Both the position numbers and the translations under genes were made by a program. 64,000 nt of DNA from Sagittula sp. P11 (lineage in GTDB: Bacteria > Pseudomonadota > Alphaproteobacteria > Rhodobacterales > Rhodobacteraceae), in assembly GCF_002814095.1 (NCBI RefSeq), contig NZ_CP021913.1:3974501-4038500 (forward strand). The letters are read 5' to 3'. Below the pieces are notes generated by a model, which worked only from the letters and a program-made list of their open reading frames with translations, was not told where the DNA came from and did no database searches. Below are positions 8,383-16,552 of this stretch, piece after piece; the stretch's first letter is position 1, and every line of letters begins with the position of its first letter.

Positions 8383-8608
8383 TCCGGAAAAGCGACGGTG
8401 ACGCAGTTGGAGAGAGCCGGGCGGAGAAGGCGTTGCCGGGGGATCACGCCGATGAGGCTTTCGCGAAAAGGTTCGGATCGGACGTGCAGAAGTGCGGCAC
8501 GGGCGGCGCACGCCGACTCAGCCGCGCCACTCGTAGTCCATGTCCGACATCCGGCGCCATTGCTGTGTCAGTACCATGTCGGCTCCGGCAGTCGCGCTCC
8601 GACGGGGT

Positions 8609-9370
8609 CTAGCCGCCGCGCTTGACGTGGACAAAGCCGCCTGTTTCGCCTTCCAGAACGCCGTGCTCGGCTGAGGTCGGCTTCAGCATCGCCTCCAGCA
8701 GAACCGGCACCTGGGTCCAGTAGGGGATGTACCATTCCTGATCCACCTCGAGGATCAGCACCCGGTCTTCGGCGGCGTTGTAGGCCCCGATCAGCGAGAC
8801 ATGCGGCCCGTCCCAGTCGCCGGTGATCACGCCCTGGTTGAAGTAGAGCAGCAGCACATCTTCCGCGGTTTCCTCATTGGCGGCCAGAATGGCGCGCAAT
8901 TGTGCAAGAGTGGCATCATCGGCGGTGGCGGGCTTGAACGTCTCCACTTGGTAATCGGTCATCTCAAGGGCCGTGAGCGTCTTGCCGGTGAACTCCGCCA
9001 ACTGGTCGAAGGTCACCCCGTCGCCGCCCTCTGCCGAAAGTCCGGCCCATGTGGCATCGCCCAGTTGCTCAAGCAAAGCTGGTTGGGTCAGCACGGTATC
9101 CTCGGCATGTGCCGGGAGGCCGCGCAAGCCGTTGACGGCGGCGGTAACAGAGGCAATCGAACAGGCCGACGTGGTGAACTGAGGTTTCACGAATGCGGAG
9201 AACGCCCAGTAATCCGGGGCAGGGCTCTGCCGCAGATAGTCCGTTTCGGCGGGGAGCGGCGTGGCATTGGGGCCGAGCTTGGGGGCGGCCTCGTCGGCCA
9301 TGGCAGAAGAAGAACCGCAGAGGGCCGCACCGCAAAGAAGGGCTGCCCGGGCAATGGTTAAGCGTGTCAT
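8609..9370 (-). CDS. Secreted phytochelatin-synthase-family cysteine peptidase/transpeptidase
   Basis: The product has 253 residues and a signal peptide (MTRLTIARAALLCGAALCGS, cleaved near SAMADE), so it should act in the periplasm. The papain-like triad of the family is recognisable: Cys70 in TTSACSIASV, His190 in DGPHVSLIGAYN and Asp210 in LILEVDQEWYIPYW. The spacing is close to the bacterial half-molecule enzymes (Nostoc Alr0975: Cys70, His183, Asp201, from memory). These mainly remove glycine from glutathione and may make short phytochelatins. Only the catalytic half is present; the Cys-rich C-terminal part of plant enzymes is absent. A sigma70-like promoter lies upstream. Confidence 0.75.
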   Translation of the reverse strand: MTRLTIARAALLCGAALCGSSSAMADEAAPKLGPNATPLPAETDYLRQSPAPDYWAFSAFVKPQFTTSACSIASVTAAVNGLRGLPAHAEDTVLTQPALLEQLGDATWAGLSAEGGDGVTFDQLAEFTGKTLTALEMTDYQVETFKPATADDATLAQLRAILAANEETAEDVLLLYFNQGVITGDWDGPHVSLIGAYNAAEDRVLILEVDQEWYIPYWTQVPVLLEAMLKPTSAEHGVLEGETGGFVHVKRGG

Positions 9371-9402
9371 GCGTCAGATGTCCTGAGAATACAGATAAGC
9401 AA

Positions 9403-9430
9403 GCAGTATCACCGGCCTGAAAGCTGTCAA
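9403..9430 (-). promoter_or_regulatory. Putative sigma70-type promoter of the phytochelatin-synthase-like gene
   Basis: On the minus strand a consensus -35 TTGACA (9425-9430) is followed after 16 bases by TACTGC (9403-9408). It lies about 35 bases before the start codon, which has AGGA upstream as ribosome-binding site. The -35 is perfect and the -10 weak. Confidence 0.4.
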
Positions 9431-9753
9431 CGCGGATTGCCTGGTGGCGTGGCGGTGGACTGAACCGGCATTGGCCCGCGCCTCCTTTGGACTCGTTTGG
9501 TGAATTGCTCAGTTGCCGTTCCCCAGCCGTTCCCCGACGAGGTGACAGGTGACGCAGCGTGTCCGCACCTGAACGGTCATTCGCATCGGAAATCCCGCCC
9601 TGTCTGGATGCCGGGCGAAAGTCCGATACATCTCGGATTGCGGGTGGGGGCATCCTGATCCAATGCTGGCATCCCGACGTGCTTTGGCGGAAGGTGCCTC
9701 GGCCCGCCCATCGCAACAGGGGCAGACACCCGGCCAGAAGAGAAGGACGCCGC
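9431..9753. other. Intergenic region between divergent phytochelatin-synthase-like and YihY genes
   Basis: About 320 bases without a convincing gene. The frame of the YihY gene stays open upstream, but the extra 65 residues are unlike the family. A short tandem repeat, GCCGTTCCCC twice around 9515-9540, is the only pattern seen. Confidence 0.4.
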
Positions 9754-10695
9754 ATGGCTGAACGTACGCCGACCGAAGCGGGTCGGGACGCCGTCATCAC
9801 CCACGGTATCGTCACCGACAACCCCGAAGGCCTGCTGCGCGGGACCGGTTGGCGCGCCGTTTGGGGGGTTATGCGCGAGGCCGGTTTGCGGCTTTGGAGC
9901 GACGATGCCTTCGGGCTGGCCGGGAACGTGGCCTTCCGGGTGCTTCTGGCTGTCTTCCCGTTCCTGATCTTCACGTCGTCGCTGACCGCCTTCGTCGGCA
10001 ATCAGAGCATGGCCGAAGACCTCATCTCGTTTCTCATCGGCATCGTCCCGCCCACGCTGATCGAACCGATCGTCGCGGAGGTGCGGCAGGTGATGACGGT
10101 CCAGCGCGGCGGTGTCCTGTCGGTCGGCATCCTGCTGACCGTATGGTTCGCCCTCGGCGGAGTCGATGGCGTCCGGATGGGGCTCAACCGTGCCTACGGG
10201 GTGCGCGAGACCCGGGCGTGGTACGTCCTCTATCCCTTGATGGCCCTGATGGTGGTGATCGCCAGTCTGGTGCTGGTGCTGGTCGGATATCTTCTCGTGC
10301 TGGCCCCGCGCGCCGGGTCGTGGCTGCACGTCCTGTTTCCCGGGTTCGATCCGGCCTCTGTCACGGTGCGCTTCGTGCGGTATCCGGCGGCTGCCCTCAT
10401 CCTCGTCTCGTCGCTGTTTCTGGCGCATGTCTTCCTGCCCGCCCGGCGCACGCGGTTCTCGTCGATCTACCCCGGCGTGCTGTTCACGGTCGGCGCATGG
10501 ATCACGCTGACCGTGGCGTTCTCGTTCTACCTCGGACATTTCGCCACGTACGCGAGCTATTACGGCGGCCTCGCGGGGATCATCGCGGCGCTCTACTTCC
10601 TGTATCTGGCGGCGCTTGTTCTGATCTTTGGCGGCGAACTCAACCGCGCAATCCGCATACGGCGCCTGTCGCGCGCCATGCGGGGCGAAGTGTAG
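9754..10695 (+). CDS. YihY/BrkB-family inner-membrane protein
   Basis: The product has 313 residues with six predicted membrane helices. Features typical of the YihY/virulence factor BrkB family are GNVAFRVLLAVFPFLIFTSSL near the first helix, YGVRETRAWYV, and the C-terminal FGGELNRAIR. The family was once mislabelled ribonuclease BN; its true role is unclear. The start at 9754 is chosen for the AGAAGGA ribosome-binding site just upstream and for fit to family length. It stands alone and converges with the tcu operon. Confidence 0.85.
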   Translation: MAERTPTEAGRDAVITHGIVTDNPEGLLRGTGWRAVWGVMREAGLRLWSDDAFGLAGNVAFRVLLAVFPFLIFTSSLTAFVGNQSMAEDLISFLIGIVPPTLIEPIVAEVRQVMTVQRGGVLSVGILLTVWFALGGVDGVRMGLNRAYGVRETRAWYVLYPLMALMVVIASLVLVLVGYLLVLAPRAGSWLHVLFPGFDPASVTVRFVRYPAAALILVSSLFLAHVFLPARRTRFSSIYPGVLFTVGAWITLTVAFSFYLGHFATYASYYGGLAGIIAALYFLYLAALVLIFGGELNRAIRIRRLSRAMRGEV

Positions 10696-10877
10696 GCATA
10701 CGCTCCTCGTGCCGACACGTCGGGTCTGGCCATGCCTTGATGTTGGGGTGACTTTCGGTGCTTCGGGCCGCACACCGACATTCATGCGCGCCCCCCTGCG
10801 GGCCAACCGGCCTGTCTCTGGACGGCAGCGAGCGGTTTTACTGGGCTCGCCGAAAGCCGTGCCGGGCAACATGATAC

Positions 10878-10912
10878 GGGGCTCCGGGCTATCGCTTCGG
10901 ATGGGGAGCCCC
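10878..10912. repeat. Inverted repeat between convergent yihY-like gene and tcuB
   Basis: GGGGCTCC (10878-10885) and GGAGCCCC (10905-10912) pair exactly over 19 bases. It lies downstream of tcuB on the minus strand and of the YihY gene on the plus strand. Without a T tract it is at most a weak terminator. Confidence 0.35.
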
Positions 10913-10951
10913 GCCGGGGGTGTGCTGGGGTGGCTGAAGGCGCGCCGGGCC

Positions 10952-12007
10952 TCAACGCTGCGCGTCGACGACGAGGGCGGTGAGACGATAGAACCCGTGG
11001 GCCATCTTGGTGAACGGGGTCAGCAGGAAGAAGGCCAAGACCGCGCCGAGGTGCAGGACCAGCAGGAGCGGCATCGCGCCGGTCTGACCCAGGGCGTAGA
11101 GCAGCAGGCCGCTGAGGCCCACGAAACCCAGGAGCCCGACGAAGGCGACCTCTCCCCCGAAGGCCTGCGTCGCGCCGAGCGCCCGGTCGGATCGAAGCTT
11201 CAGCCGGATCATCTCGGCGCAGCCCAGCACCATCAGGAGACCGCCCGAGATCCCTAGCAGTTTCGGCAGGGAGAAGATGCCGTAAGGCGCGGGCATGTCG
11301 AGCGCGTAGTGCATCACCGTGGCGACGCTGGTCGAGGCGAAACACAGCAGGAAGCCGTACATCACCGCCTGATGCGCCATCCGGCGGGTGTGGGAAAAGC
11401 GGTCCTCGTCCTCGAAGTTGCAGCCGTCGCCGTGTCCACCCTTGAGGTTCTTCATGTTGCCGGCCTGCTTTAAAGCCTTGACCAGATGTGCGGTCCGGAA
11501 CGGCCCGGCGCCGACCCGCTGCCAGTAACGGCGGAGGCTGATGGCGATGCTGACCAGTGGAAAGAGGAAGGCGGGCAGAAAGATCGCCACCATCGCGTTG
11601 TGCGACAGCACGGCATAGAAGCCTTCGCCGCCCTGCGCCGCCAGCGCGCGTGCCGCCCAGAACAGGAGTGCGAAGCCGATCACGGTCGCCACGGCGATGG
11701 CGACGCCGTTCTTCTGGAACGCCCGGCCTGCCGCCTGCGGGAAGGCGAGGTCTTCCCAGCTGTCCTGCCGGACATTGGCCAGCGCCTGCGGCAGGTTGAG
11801 GTCGAACTCGTGCGGGGCGGTGTACTGGCAGGCGTAGTAGCAGCCGCGGCAGTTGTGGCAGAGGTTCGCCAGTTGCGTGAGGTCGCCGTCGCTGAAGGCG
11901 CGCTCGGCGTGCAGTGCCGGGAACACCGAACAATAGCCCTCGCAATAGCGGCAGGCATTGCAGATCTCGGCCTGGCGGCGGGCTTCCTGGAGCAGATCAG
12001 TTTGCAT
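10952..12007 (-). CDS. tcuB: Tricarballylate utilization iron-sulfur membrane protein TcuB
   Basis: The product has 351 residues. Eight cysteines in two ferredoxin-like clusters are visible: C16/C19/C22/C26 in EICNACRYCEGYC, and C50/C53/C56/C60 in NLCHNCRGCYYACQY. About six membrane helices follow. TcuB re-oxidises the FADH2 of TcuA and passes electrons to the membrane. The start codon lies inside the end of tcuA (11-base overlap), so the two are co-translated. No TcuC citrate/tricarballylate permease is present here, so uptake must be encoded elsewhere. Confidence 0.9.
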   Translation of the reverse strand: MQTDLLQEARRQAEICNACRYCEGYCSVFPALHAERAFSDGDLTQLANLCHNCRGCYYACQYTAPHEFDLNLPQALANVRQDSWEDLAFPQAAGRAFQKNGVAIAVATVIGFALLFWAARALAAQGGEGFYAVLSHNAMVAIFLPAFLFPLVSIAISLRRYWQRVGAGPFRTAHLVKALKQAGNMKNLKGGHGDGCNFEDEDRFSHTRRMAHQAVMYGFLLCFASTSVATVMHYALDMPAPYGIFSLPKLLGISGGLLMVLGCAEMIRLKLRSDRALGATQAFGGEVAFVGLLGFVGLSGLLLYALGQTGAMPLLLVLHLGAVLAFFLLTPFTKMAHGFYRLTALVVDAQR

Positions 12008-13391
12008 GGGCGGCGGCCTCCTTGCCTGCGATGCGTCCGAAGACGGTGCCGATGGTCATGCCGAAACCGGCGAGGTAGCCCTGGCCGAGGATCGACCCGG
12101 CCATGGTTTCGCCCGCGGCCCAGAGGTTGGTGACAGGGCGGTTGCCGATGGCGCATTGCGCGTTCTCGTCGACCTTCAGCCCGAGATAGGTGAAGGTCAC
12201 GCCGGTCCTGAGCGAGTAGCCGTAGAACGGCGGTTCGGTGATGGGGCGCGCCCAGTTGGTCTTGGGCGGCGTGATCCCGGTGGTCGACACGCCGTCGAGC
12301 TCGGTGGGGTGAAAGGCAGACGTGTCGCCGCAGGCGGCGTTGAACTCTGCCACGGTCTGCGCCAGCGCGTCGGCGGGCAGCTCCATCTTCTGCGCCAGTT
12401 CCTCCAGCGTGTCCGCCTTGATCGGCGGGAAGACCGACGGCATGAACAGGTTCAGCGACTTGGCGTCGATGATGACATAGCCCACCTGATCGGGTTGCGC
12501 GGCCACCAGCCGGCCCCAGATCGCGTAACGCTTGGGCCAGACGTCCTCGCCCTCGTCGTAGAACCGCCGCGCGTCCTTGTTGACCACGATGGAGAAGGGC
12601 ACGCAATCGAGCCGCGTGACGATGCCGCCGTCGAACTTGGGCGCGCGGCCGTCGATGGCCACGGCATGGCATTGTGTCGGGTCGCCCACCTGTTCGATGC
12701 CCTGATGCAGCAGGTCCGCCAGCACCACACCGCGGTTGTATGGCGTGCCCCGGATCAGGAAGTTCTTCGCCGCGGGCCCCCAGGCGCGGGCGAGCCAGTC
12801 GGTGTCGGCCTGGAACCCGCCGGAGGCCACGACGACGGATTTCGGCGTGACGCGGCGGGTCTCGCCGTTTTGCGTGTAGTCGACGAAGGCGATGCGGTTG
12901 TCGTCGAGGTCGAGGTGGGTGACCGCGGCCTCGTATCTGACCTGCACGCCGAGACGTTCGGCGGTGCGGTAGTAGGCGTTGACCAGCCCCTTGCCGCCAC
13001 CGAGGAAGAAGGCATTGGTGCGCGCCAAAGACAGCGTGCCCGAGAGGGACGGCTGGAAGCGGACGCCGTGGGCCTCCATCCAGGGCAGGCAGTCCTCCGA
13101 GGTGCGGATGGCGAGGCGGGCCAGATGCTCATCGGTCTTGCCGCCGGTGACCTTCAGCAGGTCGGCGAGGTATTCCTCTTCCGTGTAGCTGTCGACCAGA
13201 GGGCCCAGCGGACCGTGGTGCATGCAGCGGAAGTTGCGGGTGTGGCGCGAGTTGCCGCCGCGGTAGGGTTTCGGCGCGGATTCGAGGATCAGCACGCGGG
13301 CGCCCGCCTCGGCCGCGGTGATGGCAGCACAGAGCGCCGCATTGCCGCCACCGATGACGACGATGTCAGGGGTGTCCTCGGTCCGGGTCAC
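11997..13391 (-). CDS. tcuA: FAD-dependent tricarballylate dehydrogenase TcuA
   Basis: The product has 464 residues and oxidises tricarballylate to cis-aconitate, which enters the TCA cycle. The N-terminal FAD-binding motif IVVIGGGNAALCAAITAAEAG and the fumarate-reductase-like C-terminal block GQGYLAGFGMTIGTVFGRIAG are clear, as is the substrate-domain segment RHTRNFRCMHHGPLGPLVD. The gene starts with GTG, overlapping the TGA of the upstream GntR gene as GTGA (13388-13391). Its end overlaps tcuB. The order regulator-tcuA-tcuB on one transcript is clear. Confidence 0.9.
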   Translation of the reverse strand: MTRTEDTPDIVVIGGGNAALCAAITAAEAGARVLILESAPKPYRGGNSRHTRNFRCMHHGPLGPLVDSYTEEEYLADLLKVTGGKTDEHLARLAIRTSEDCLPWMEAHGVRFQPSLSGTLSLARTNAFFLGGGKGLVNAYYRTAERLGVQVRYEAAVTHLDLDDNRIAFVDYTQNGETRRVTPKSVVVASGGFQADTDWLARAWGPAAKNFLIRGTPYNRGVVLADLLHQGIEQVGDPTQCHAVAIDGRAPKFDGGIVTRLDCVPFSIVVNKDARRFYDEGEDVWPKRYAIWGRLVAAQPDQVGYVIIDAKSLNLFMPSVFPPIKADTLEELAQKMELPADALAQTVAEFNAACGDTSAFHPTELDGVSTTGITPPKTNWARPITEPPFYGYSLRTGVTFTYLGLKVDENAQCAIGNRPVTNLWAAGETMAGSILGQGYLAGFGMTIGTVFGRIAGKEAAAHAN

Positions 13392-14071
13392 AGGAGGTCT
13401 CCGTCAAAGCCGGGGGTGCGGTCGGGCAGGGCGCGGAGGGCACGCACGCGCACCCTCTGGGCCGCCTCGATGTGGGCGCGCATGGCGGCTTCGGCCAGGG
13501 CGCCTTCGCGGGCCTTGATCGCGTCGAGCACGCCGAAGTGTTCCTCCACCGCCTTGGCGGCGCGGTCCGGTTCGGTCAGCGTCGTGGGGCCAAGGATCAT
13601 CAGCGCCTTCTGCAGCGTGTGGATCGACCGCGCGAGGAAGCGGTTCTTGGCGGCGTCGAGCAGCGCGGCATGGAACTGGCGGTTCAGAACGAAGGCCTCC
13701 GGCGCGTTGCCCAGCTGCGCCATCTGCTGGTTCATGTCGATCAGCTCCTCGATCTCGATATCCGAGGCCGCCCGTGCCGCCAGCCGCGCGGCGGTGCCTT
13801 CGAGCACGGCGCGCATCTCGTAAAGCTCCATGACCTCCGCGTAATCCAGCGTCCGGATCGTCGCGCCCTGACGGGGGACATGGGTTACGATGCCGTCGGC
13901 CTCGAGCTGGCGGATCGCCTCGCGGACCGGGGTGCGGGACATGCCAAGCCGTTCAGCCAGCTCTGTCTCGCGCAGACGGTCGCCGGGGTTCAACCGGCCT
14001 TCGCGCAGCTCGGTCAGCAGGCGGGCATAGGCGGCGTTGCCCTGCGGGGTGTTGTCATCTTCAGTGGTCAT
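13388..14071 (-). CDS. GntR-family (FCD domain) regulator of the tricarballylate operon
   Basis: The product has 227 residues from the preferred ATG. The winged helix (RLRETELAERLGMSRTPVRE) is followed by an all-helical FCD ligand domain with the expected acidic/His metal-site pattern (EMRAVLEGTAARLAA, NRQFHAALLDAA, EEHFGVLDAI). FCD regulators usually bind carboxylic acids, which suits a tricarballylate sensor. Upstream ATGs exist (14095 and beyond), but 14071 has GGAG six bases ahead and the longer versions run into the operator. It is the first gene of the tcu operon; in Salmonella the equivalent regulator is a LysR protein. Confidence 0.85.
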   Translation of the reverse strand: MTTEDDNTPQGNAAYARLLTELREGRLNPGDRLRETELAERLGMSRTPVREAIRQLEADGIVTHVPRQGATIRTLDYAEVMELYEMRAVLEGTAARLAARAASDIEIEELIDMNQQMAQLGNAPEAFVLNRQFHAALLDAAKNRFLARSIHTLQKALMILGPTTLTEPDRAAKAVEEHFGVLDAIKAREGALAEAAMRAHIEAAQRVRVRALRALPDRTPGFDGDLL

Positions 14072-14100
14072 CCCGGTCTCCGTCCCATTTTGCATGCGCT

Positions 14101-14118
14101 TGTATACGCGTGCATACA
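14101..14118. promoter_or_regulatory. Putative GntR operator of the tcu operon
   Basis: TGTATACGCGTGCATACA is a near-perfect 18-base palindrome (two mismatched positions) of the TGTAT-N-ATACA kind bound by FCD-type GntR proteins. It lies 30 bases before the regulator's start codon, which points to autoregulation of the whole operon. Confidence 0.6.
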
Positions 14119-14353
14119 AAATGGCGTCAAGAGGTTCCGGCGTGGGGTTTGCGCAAACATTGGTCGCATCGGTCAGGGCTCGACGGCTCCCGGCCGCGCG
14201 GCGGGTTCCTTGGGTGTCGGCTGCGGCCAAAAAGGCCGGTAGGTCCGAGGGGGTGTCCTGGCGGTAGGGGGTATCGAGGGAAGTGCCAACGGTTCCGGTT
14301 GATCCCGCGCCGTTGCCCTTGCGGCGTGCGGCGGAGGCCGGATCGTGCGGCGC

Positions 14354-15358
14354 TCAGCCGGCGGCGGGGCCGGTGGTGGAGCGGACGACCAGCTTCGGGA
14401 CGATGAGTTCGCCGGGCATGTCGTCATCCTGTCCGCCCTCTGCCGCACTGCCCGCGATCATGCGGATGATCTGGCGGGCGGCGGTGCGGCCCATCTCTTC
14501 GCGGGGCTGGCGCAGGGTGGTCAGCGCGGGCAGGAAATGCGCGGCAAAGTCGATGTCGTCGAAGCCCACCACGCTGACGTCCCCCGGCACGGAGAACCCC
14601 AGCCGCACGCATTCGGAGATGAAACCCCAGGCGCATTCGTCCGACGCGCAGAAGACGCCGGTGGGTCGGCGGGGGAGGTCGGACCAGCGCCGGGCGGCCT
14701 CCGTCCCCGAGGAAAGTGTGAAATCGCCCTGCAGGACCTGCGGCTTCAACCCCAGTTCGCCGGTGGCAGAGAGGAAGCCGTCGCGCCGGGTCTGGGCGAG
14801 AATGTTGTCCTCCGGCCCGCTGACGTGCAGCAGCCTGCGGTGGCCGAGCTTCGCCAGGTGGTCGACGGCCAGCCGCGCGGCGCCGGGGTTGTCGAGCACG
14901 AGGCGCGGCGCGTCATAGGCGTCGTTCCATTCGCTGAGCTGGATCAGCGGCAGGTTCCAGCCGTTGACGACCTTGGGGTCGATGGTGCCGTCGAGCAGCA
15001 CGATGCCGTCTGCGCGCCCGTCGTAGCCGAGCGAGACAAGCTTGTCCCGGCCGATGCGGCTGTCGGAGATCTGCACGGTCAGCCCGACGGAACTGGCCTC
15101 TTCCTGTATCGCCGCGAAGATCCGGCTGAAGTAGGTGTTGGCGAGGTTCGGCGCGAGGATCAGGACGGAGCGGGCGCGGCGCTGCCTCAGGTCGCGGGCG
15201 GCGGAGTTGATCCGGTAGCCGGTGGCGCGGACGGCGTCCATGACCCGCTGCCGGGTTTCCTGTCCGACGGTTTCCGGGGAGGAGAGGGCGCGGCTGACGG
15301 TCGCCGTCGACACCCCGGCCAGCGATGCAACATCGACGATACGCACTCTGCCAGCCAT
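14354..15358 (-). CDS. LacI-family transcriptional regulator of the adjacent sugar locus
   Basis: The product has 334 residues. An N-terminal LacI helix-turn-helix (VRIVDVASLAGVSTATVSRAL, hinge INSAARDLRQRRARSV) precedes a periplasmic-binding-protein-like sugar domain (SVLILAPNLANTYFSRIF to the C terminus). It is divergent from the isomerase/dehydrogenase/ABC operon starting at 15492, with two putative operators between. It is very likely a sugar-responsive repressor of that operon. Confidence 0.9.
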   Translation of the reverse strand: MAGRVRIVDVASLAGVSTATVSRALSSPETVGQETRQRVMDAVRATGYRINSAARDLRQRRARSVLILAPNLANTYFSRIFAAIQEEASSVGLTVQISDSRIGRDKLVSLGYDGRADGIVLLDGTIDPKVVNGWNLPLIQLSEWNDAYDAPRLVLDNPGAARLAVDHLAKLGHRRLLHVSGPEDNILAQTRRDGFLSATGELGLKPQVLQGDFTLSSGTEAARRWSDLPRRPTGVFCASDECAWGFISECVRLGFSVPGDVSVVGFDDIDFAAHFLPALTTLRQPREEMGRTAARQIIRMIAGSAAEGGQDDDMPGELIVPKLVVRSTTGPAAG

Positions 15359-15382
15359 GAGGTCCCCTTCGATAACGTCATT

Positions 15383-15398
15383 TGATTAATCGATTACA
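15383..15398. promoter_or_regulatory. Putative LacI-type operator 1
   Basis: TGATTAATCGATTACA, built on the perfect palindrome TAATCGATTA (15387-15396), has the central CG typical of LacI-family operators. It lies 25 bases upstream of the repressor's own start. Confidence 0.6.
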
Positions 15399-15428
15399 TT
15401 TACATTTGCAATTTGCGTCACGCTTTGA

Positions 15429-15444
15429 TGTAATCGTTTTCATG
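15429..15444. promoter_or_regulatory. Putative LacI-type operator 2
   Basis: TGTAATCGTTTTCATG is a second, less symmetric TGTAATCG site, 48 bases before the isomerase gene and with its centre 46 bases from that of operator 1. Paired sites would allow looping or cooperative repression. Confidence 0.45.
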
Positions 15445-15491
15445 GCCACCGGGAGGACGCCGCGAATCTTGTCGCGGCGGCGGGAGGAAAC

Positions 15492-16550
15492 ATGAAGACG
15501 ATCAAGGGTCCGGCCCTTTTCCTGGCGCAGTTCGCGTCGGACGAACGCCCGTTCAACGACTGGGACGGCATCACGAAGTGGGCGGCCGATTGCGGCTACG
15601 AAGGGGTGCAGGTGCCCAGCTGGGACAAGCGGCTCTTCGACCTCGCCAAGGCGGCGGAATCACGGGACTATTGCGACACCTTCAAGGGCCGCGCGGCAGA
15701 GAACGGCATCACGGTGACGGAGCTGTCGGCCCACCTGCAGGGCCAGCTTGTGGCTGTCCATCCCGCCTATGACATCGCCTTCGACGGCTTTGCCGACGGG
15801 TCCGTGCGGGGCAACCCCAAGGCGCGGCAGGCCTGGGCGGTGGATCAGGTCAGGATGGCGCTGACGGCGTCGCAGAACCTCGGGCTGACGGCGCTGGGGG
15901 CGTTCTCCGGCGCGTTGGCCTGGCCCTATGTCTACCCTTGGCCGCAGCGTCCGGCCGGTCTGGTGGAGGCGGCCTTTGACGAATTGGCGGCGCGCTGGCG
16001 TCCGCTGCTGGACCATGCCGAGGATTGCGGCGTCGACATCTGTTACGAAATCCACCCGGGCGAGGATCTGCACGACGGCATCAGCTTCGAGATGTTCCTT
16101 GAGCGGGTGAACGGCCATGGCCGTGCGCGGATGCTGTATGATCCGTCGCATTACGTGCTGCAATGCCTCGACTACGTGGCGCATCTGGACACCTACGCCG
16201 AGCGGATCGGCATGTTCCACGTCAAGGATGCGGAGTTCACGCCGACCGCCAAGCAGGGGGTCTATGGCGGGTTCCAGTCGTGGGTCGACCGCGCGGGCCG
16301 GTTCCGCAGCCTCGGCGATGGGCAGGTCGATTTCGGGGCCATCTTCTCGAAGCTGACGGCGCAGGGGTTCGACGGCTGGGCCGTGGTGGAATGGGAATGC
16401 GCGCTGAAACACCCCGAGGACGGGGCGCGCGAGGGGGCGGCCTTTGTCCGCGACCACATCATCCGCGTGACGGAGCGTGCCTTCGACGATTTCGCGGACG
16501 GCGGGGCGGATGACGCTGCCAACCGCCGGATGCTGGGACTGGAGGGCTAA
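15492..16550 (+). CDS. Sugar phosphate isomerase/epimerase-family TIM-barrel protein
   Basis: The product has 352 residues of the xylose-isomerase-like/AP-endonuclease-2 fold. Metal-ligand positions are recognisable: Glu in CYEIHPGEDL, Asp/His in MLYDPSHYVLQ, His in GMFHVKDAEF, and Glu near the C terminus in VVEWECAL. GGGAGGAAA gives a strong ribosome-binding site seven bases or so before the ATG. It is the first gene of a seven-gene operon with a Gfo/Idh/MocA dehydrogenase and a second epimerase. Family members isomerise sugars or, with 3-keto-sugars, act as beta-eliminases or hydratases; the reaction here is not determined by sequence. Confidence 0.8.
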   Translation: MKTIKGPALFLAQFASDERPFNDWDGITKWAADCGYEGVQVPSWDKRLFDLAKAAESRDYCDTFKGRAAENGITVTELSAHLQGQLVAVHPAYDIAFDGFADGSVRGNPKARQAWAVDQVRMALTASQNLGLTALGAFSGALAWPYVYPWPQRPAGLVEAAFDELAARWRPLLDHAEDCGVDICYEIHPGEDLHDGISFEMFLERVNGHGRARMLYDPSHYVLQCLDYVAHLDTYAERIGMFHVKDAEFTPTAKQGVYGGFQSWVDRAGRFRSLGDGQVDFGAIFSKLTAQGFDGWAVVEWECALKHPEDGAREGAAFVRDHIIRVTERAFDDFADGGADDAANRRMLGLEG

Positions 16551-16552
16551 GG

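Noticed and set aside
8518-8577. Minus-strand mini-ORF of 19 codons (MVLTQQWRRMSDMDYEWRG) downstream of the phytochelatin-synthase-like gene
   Set aside because: It looks somewhat protein-like, but it is too short, lacks a ribosome-binding site and matches no family I know.
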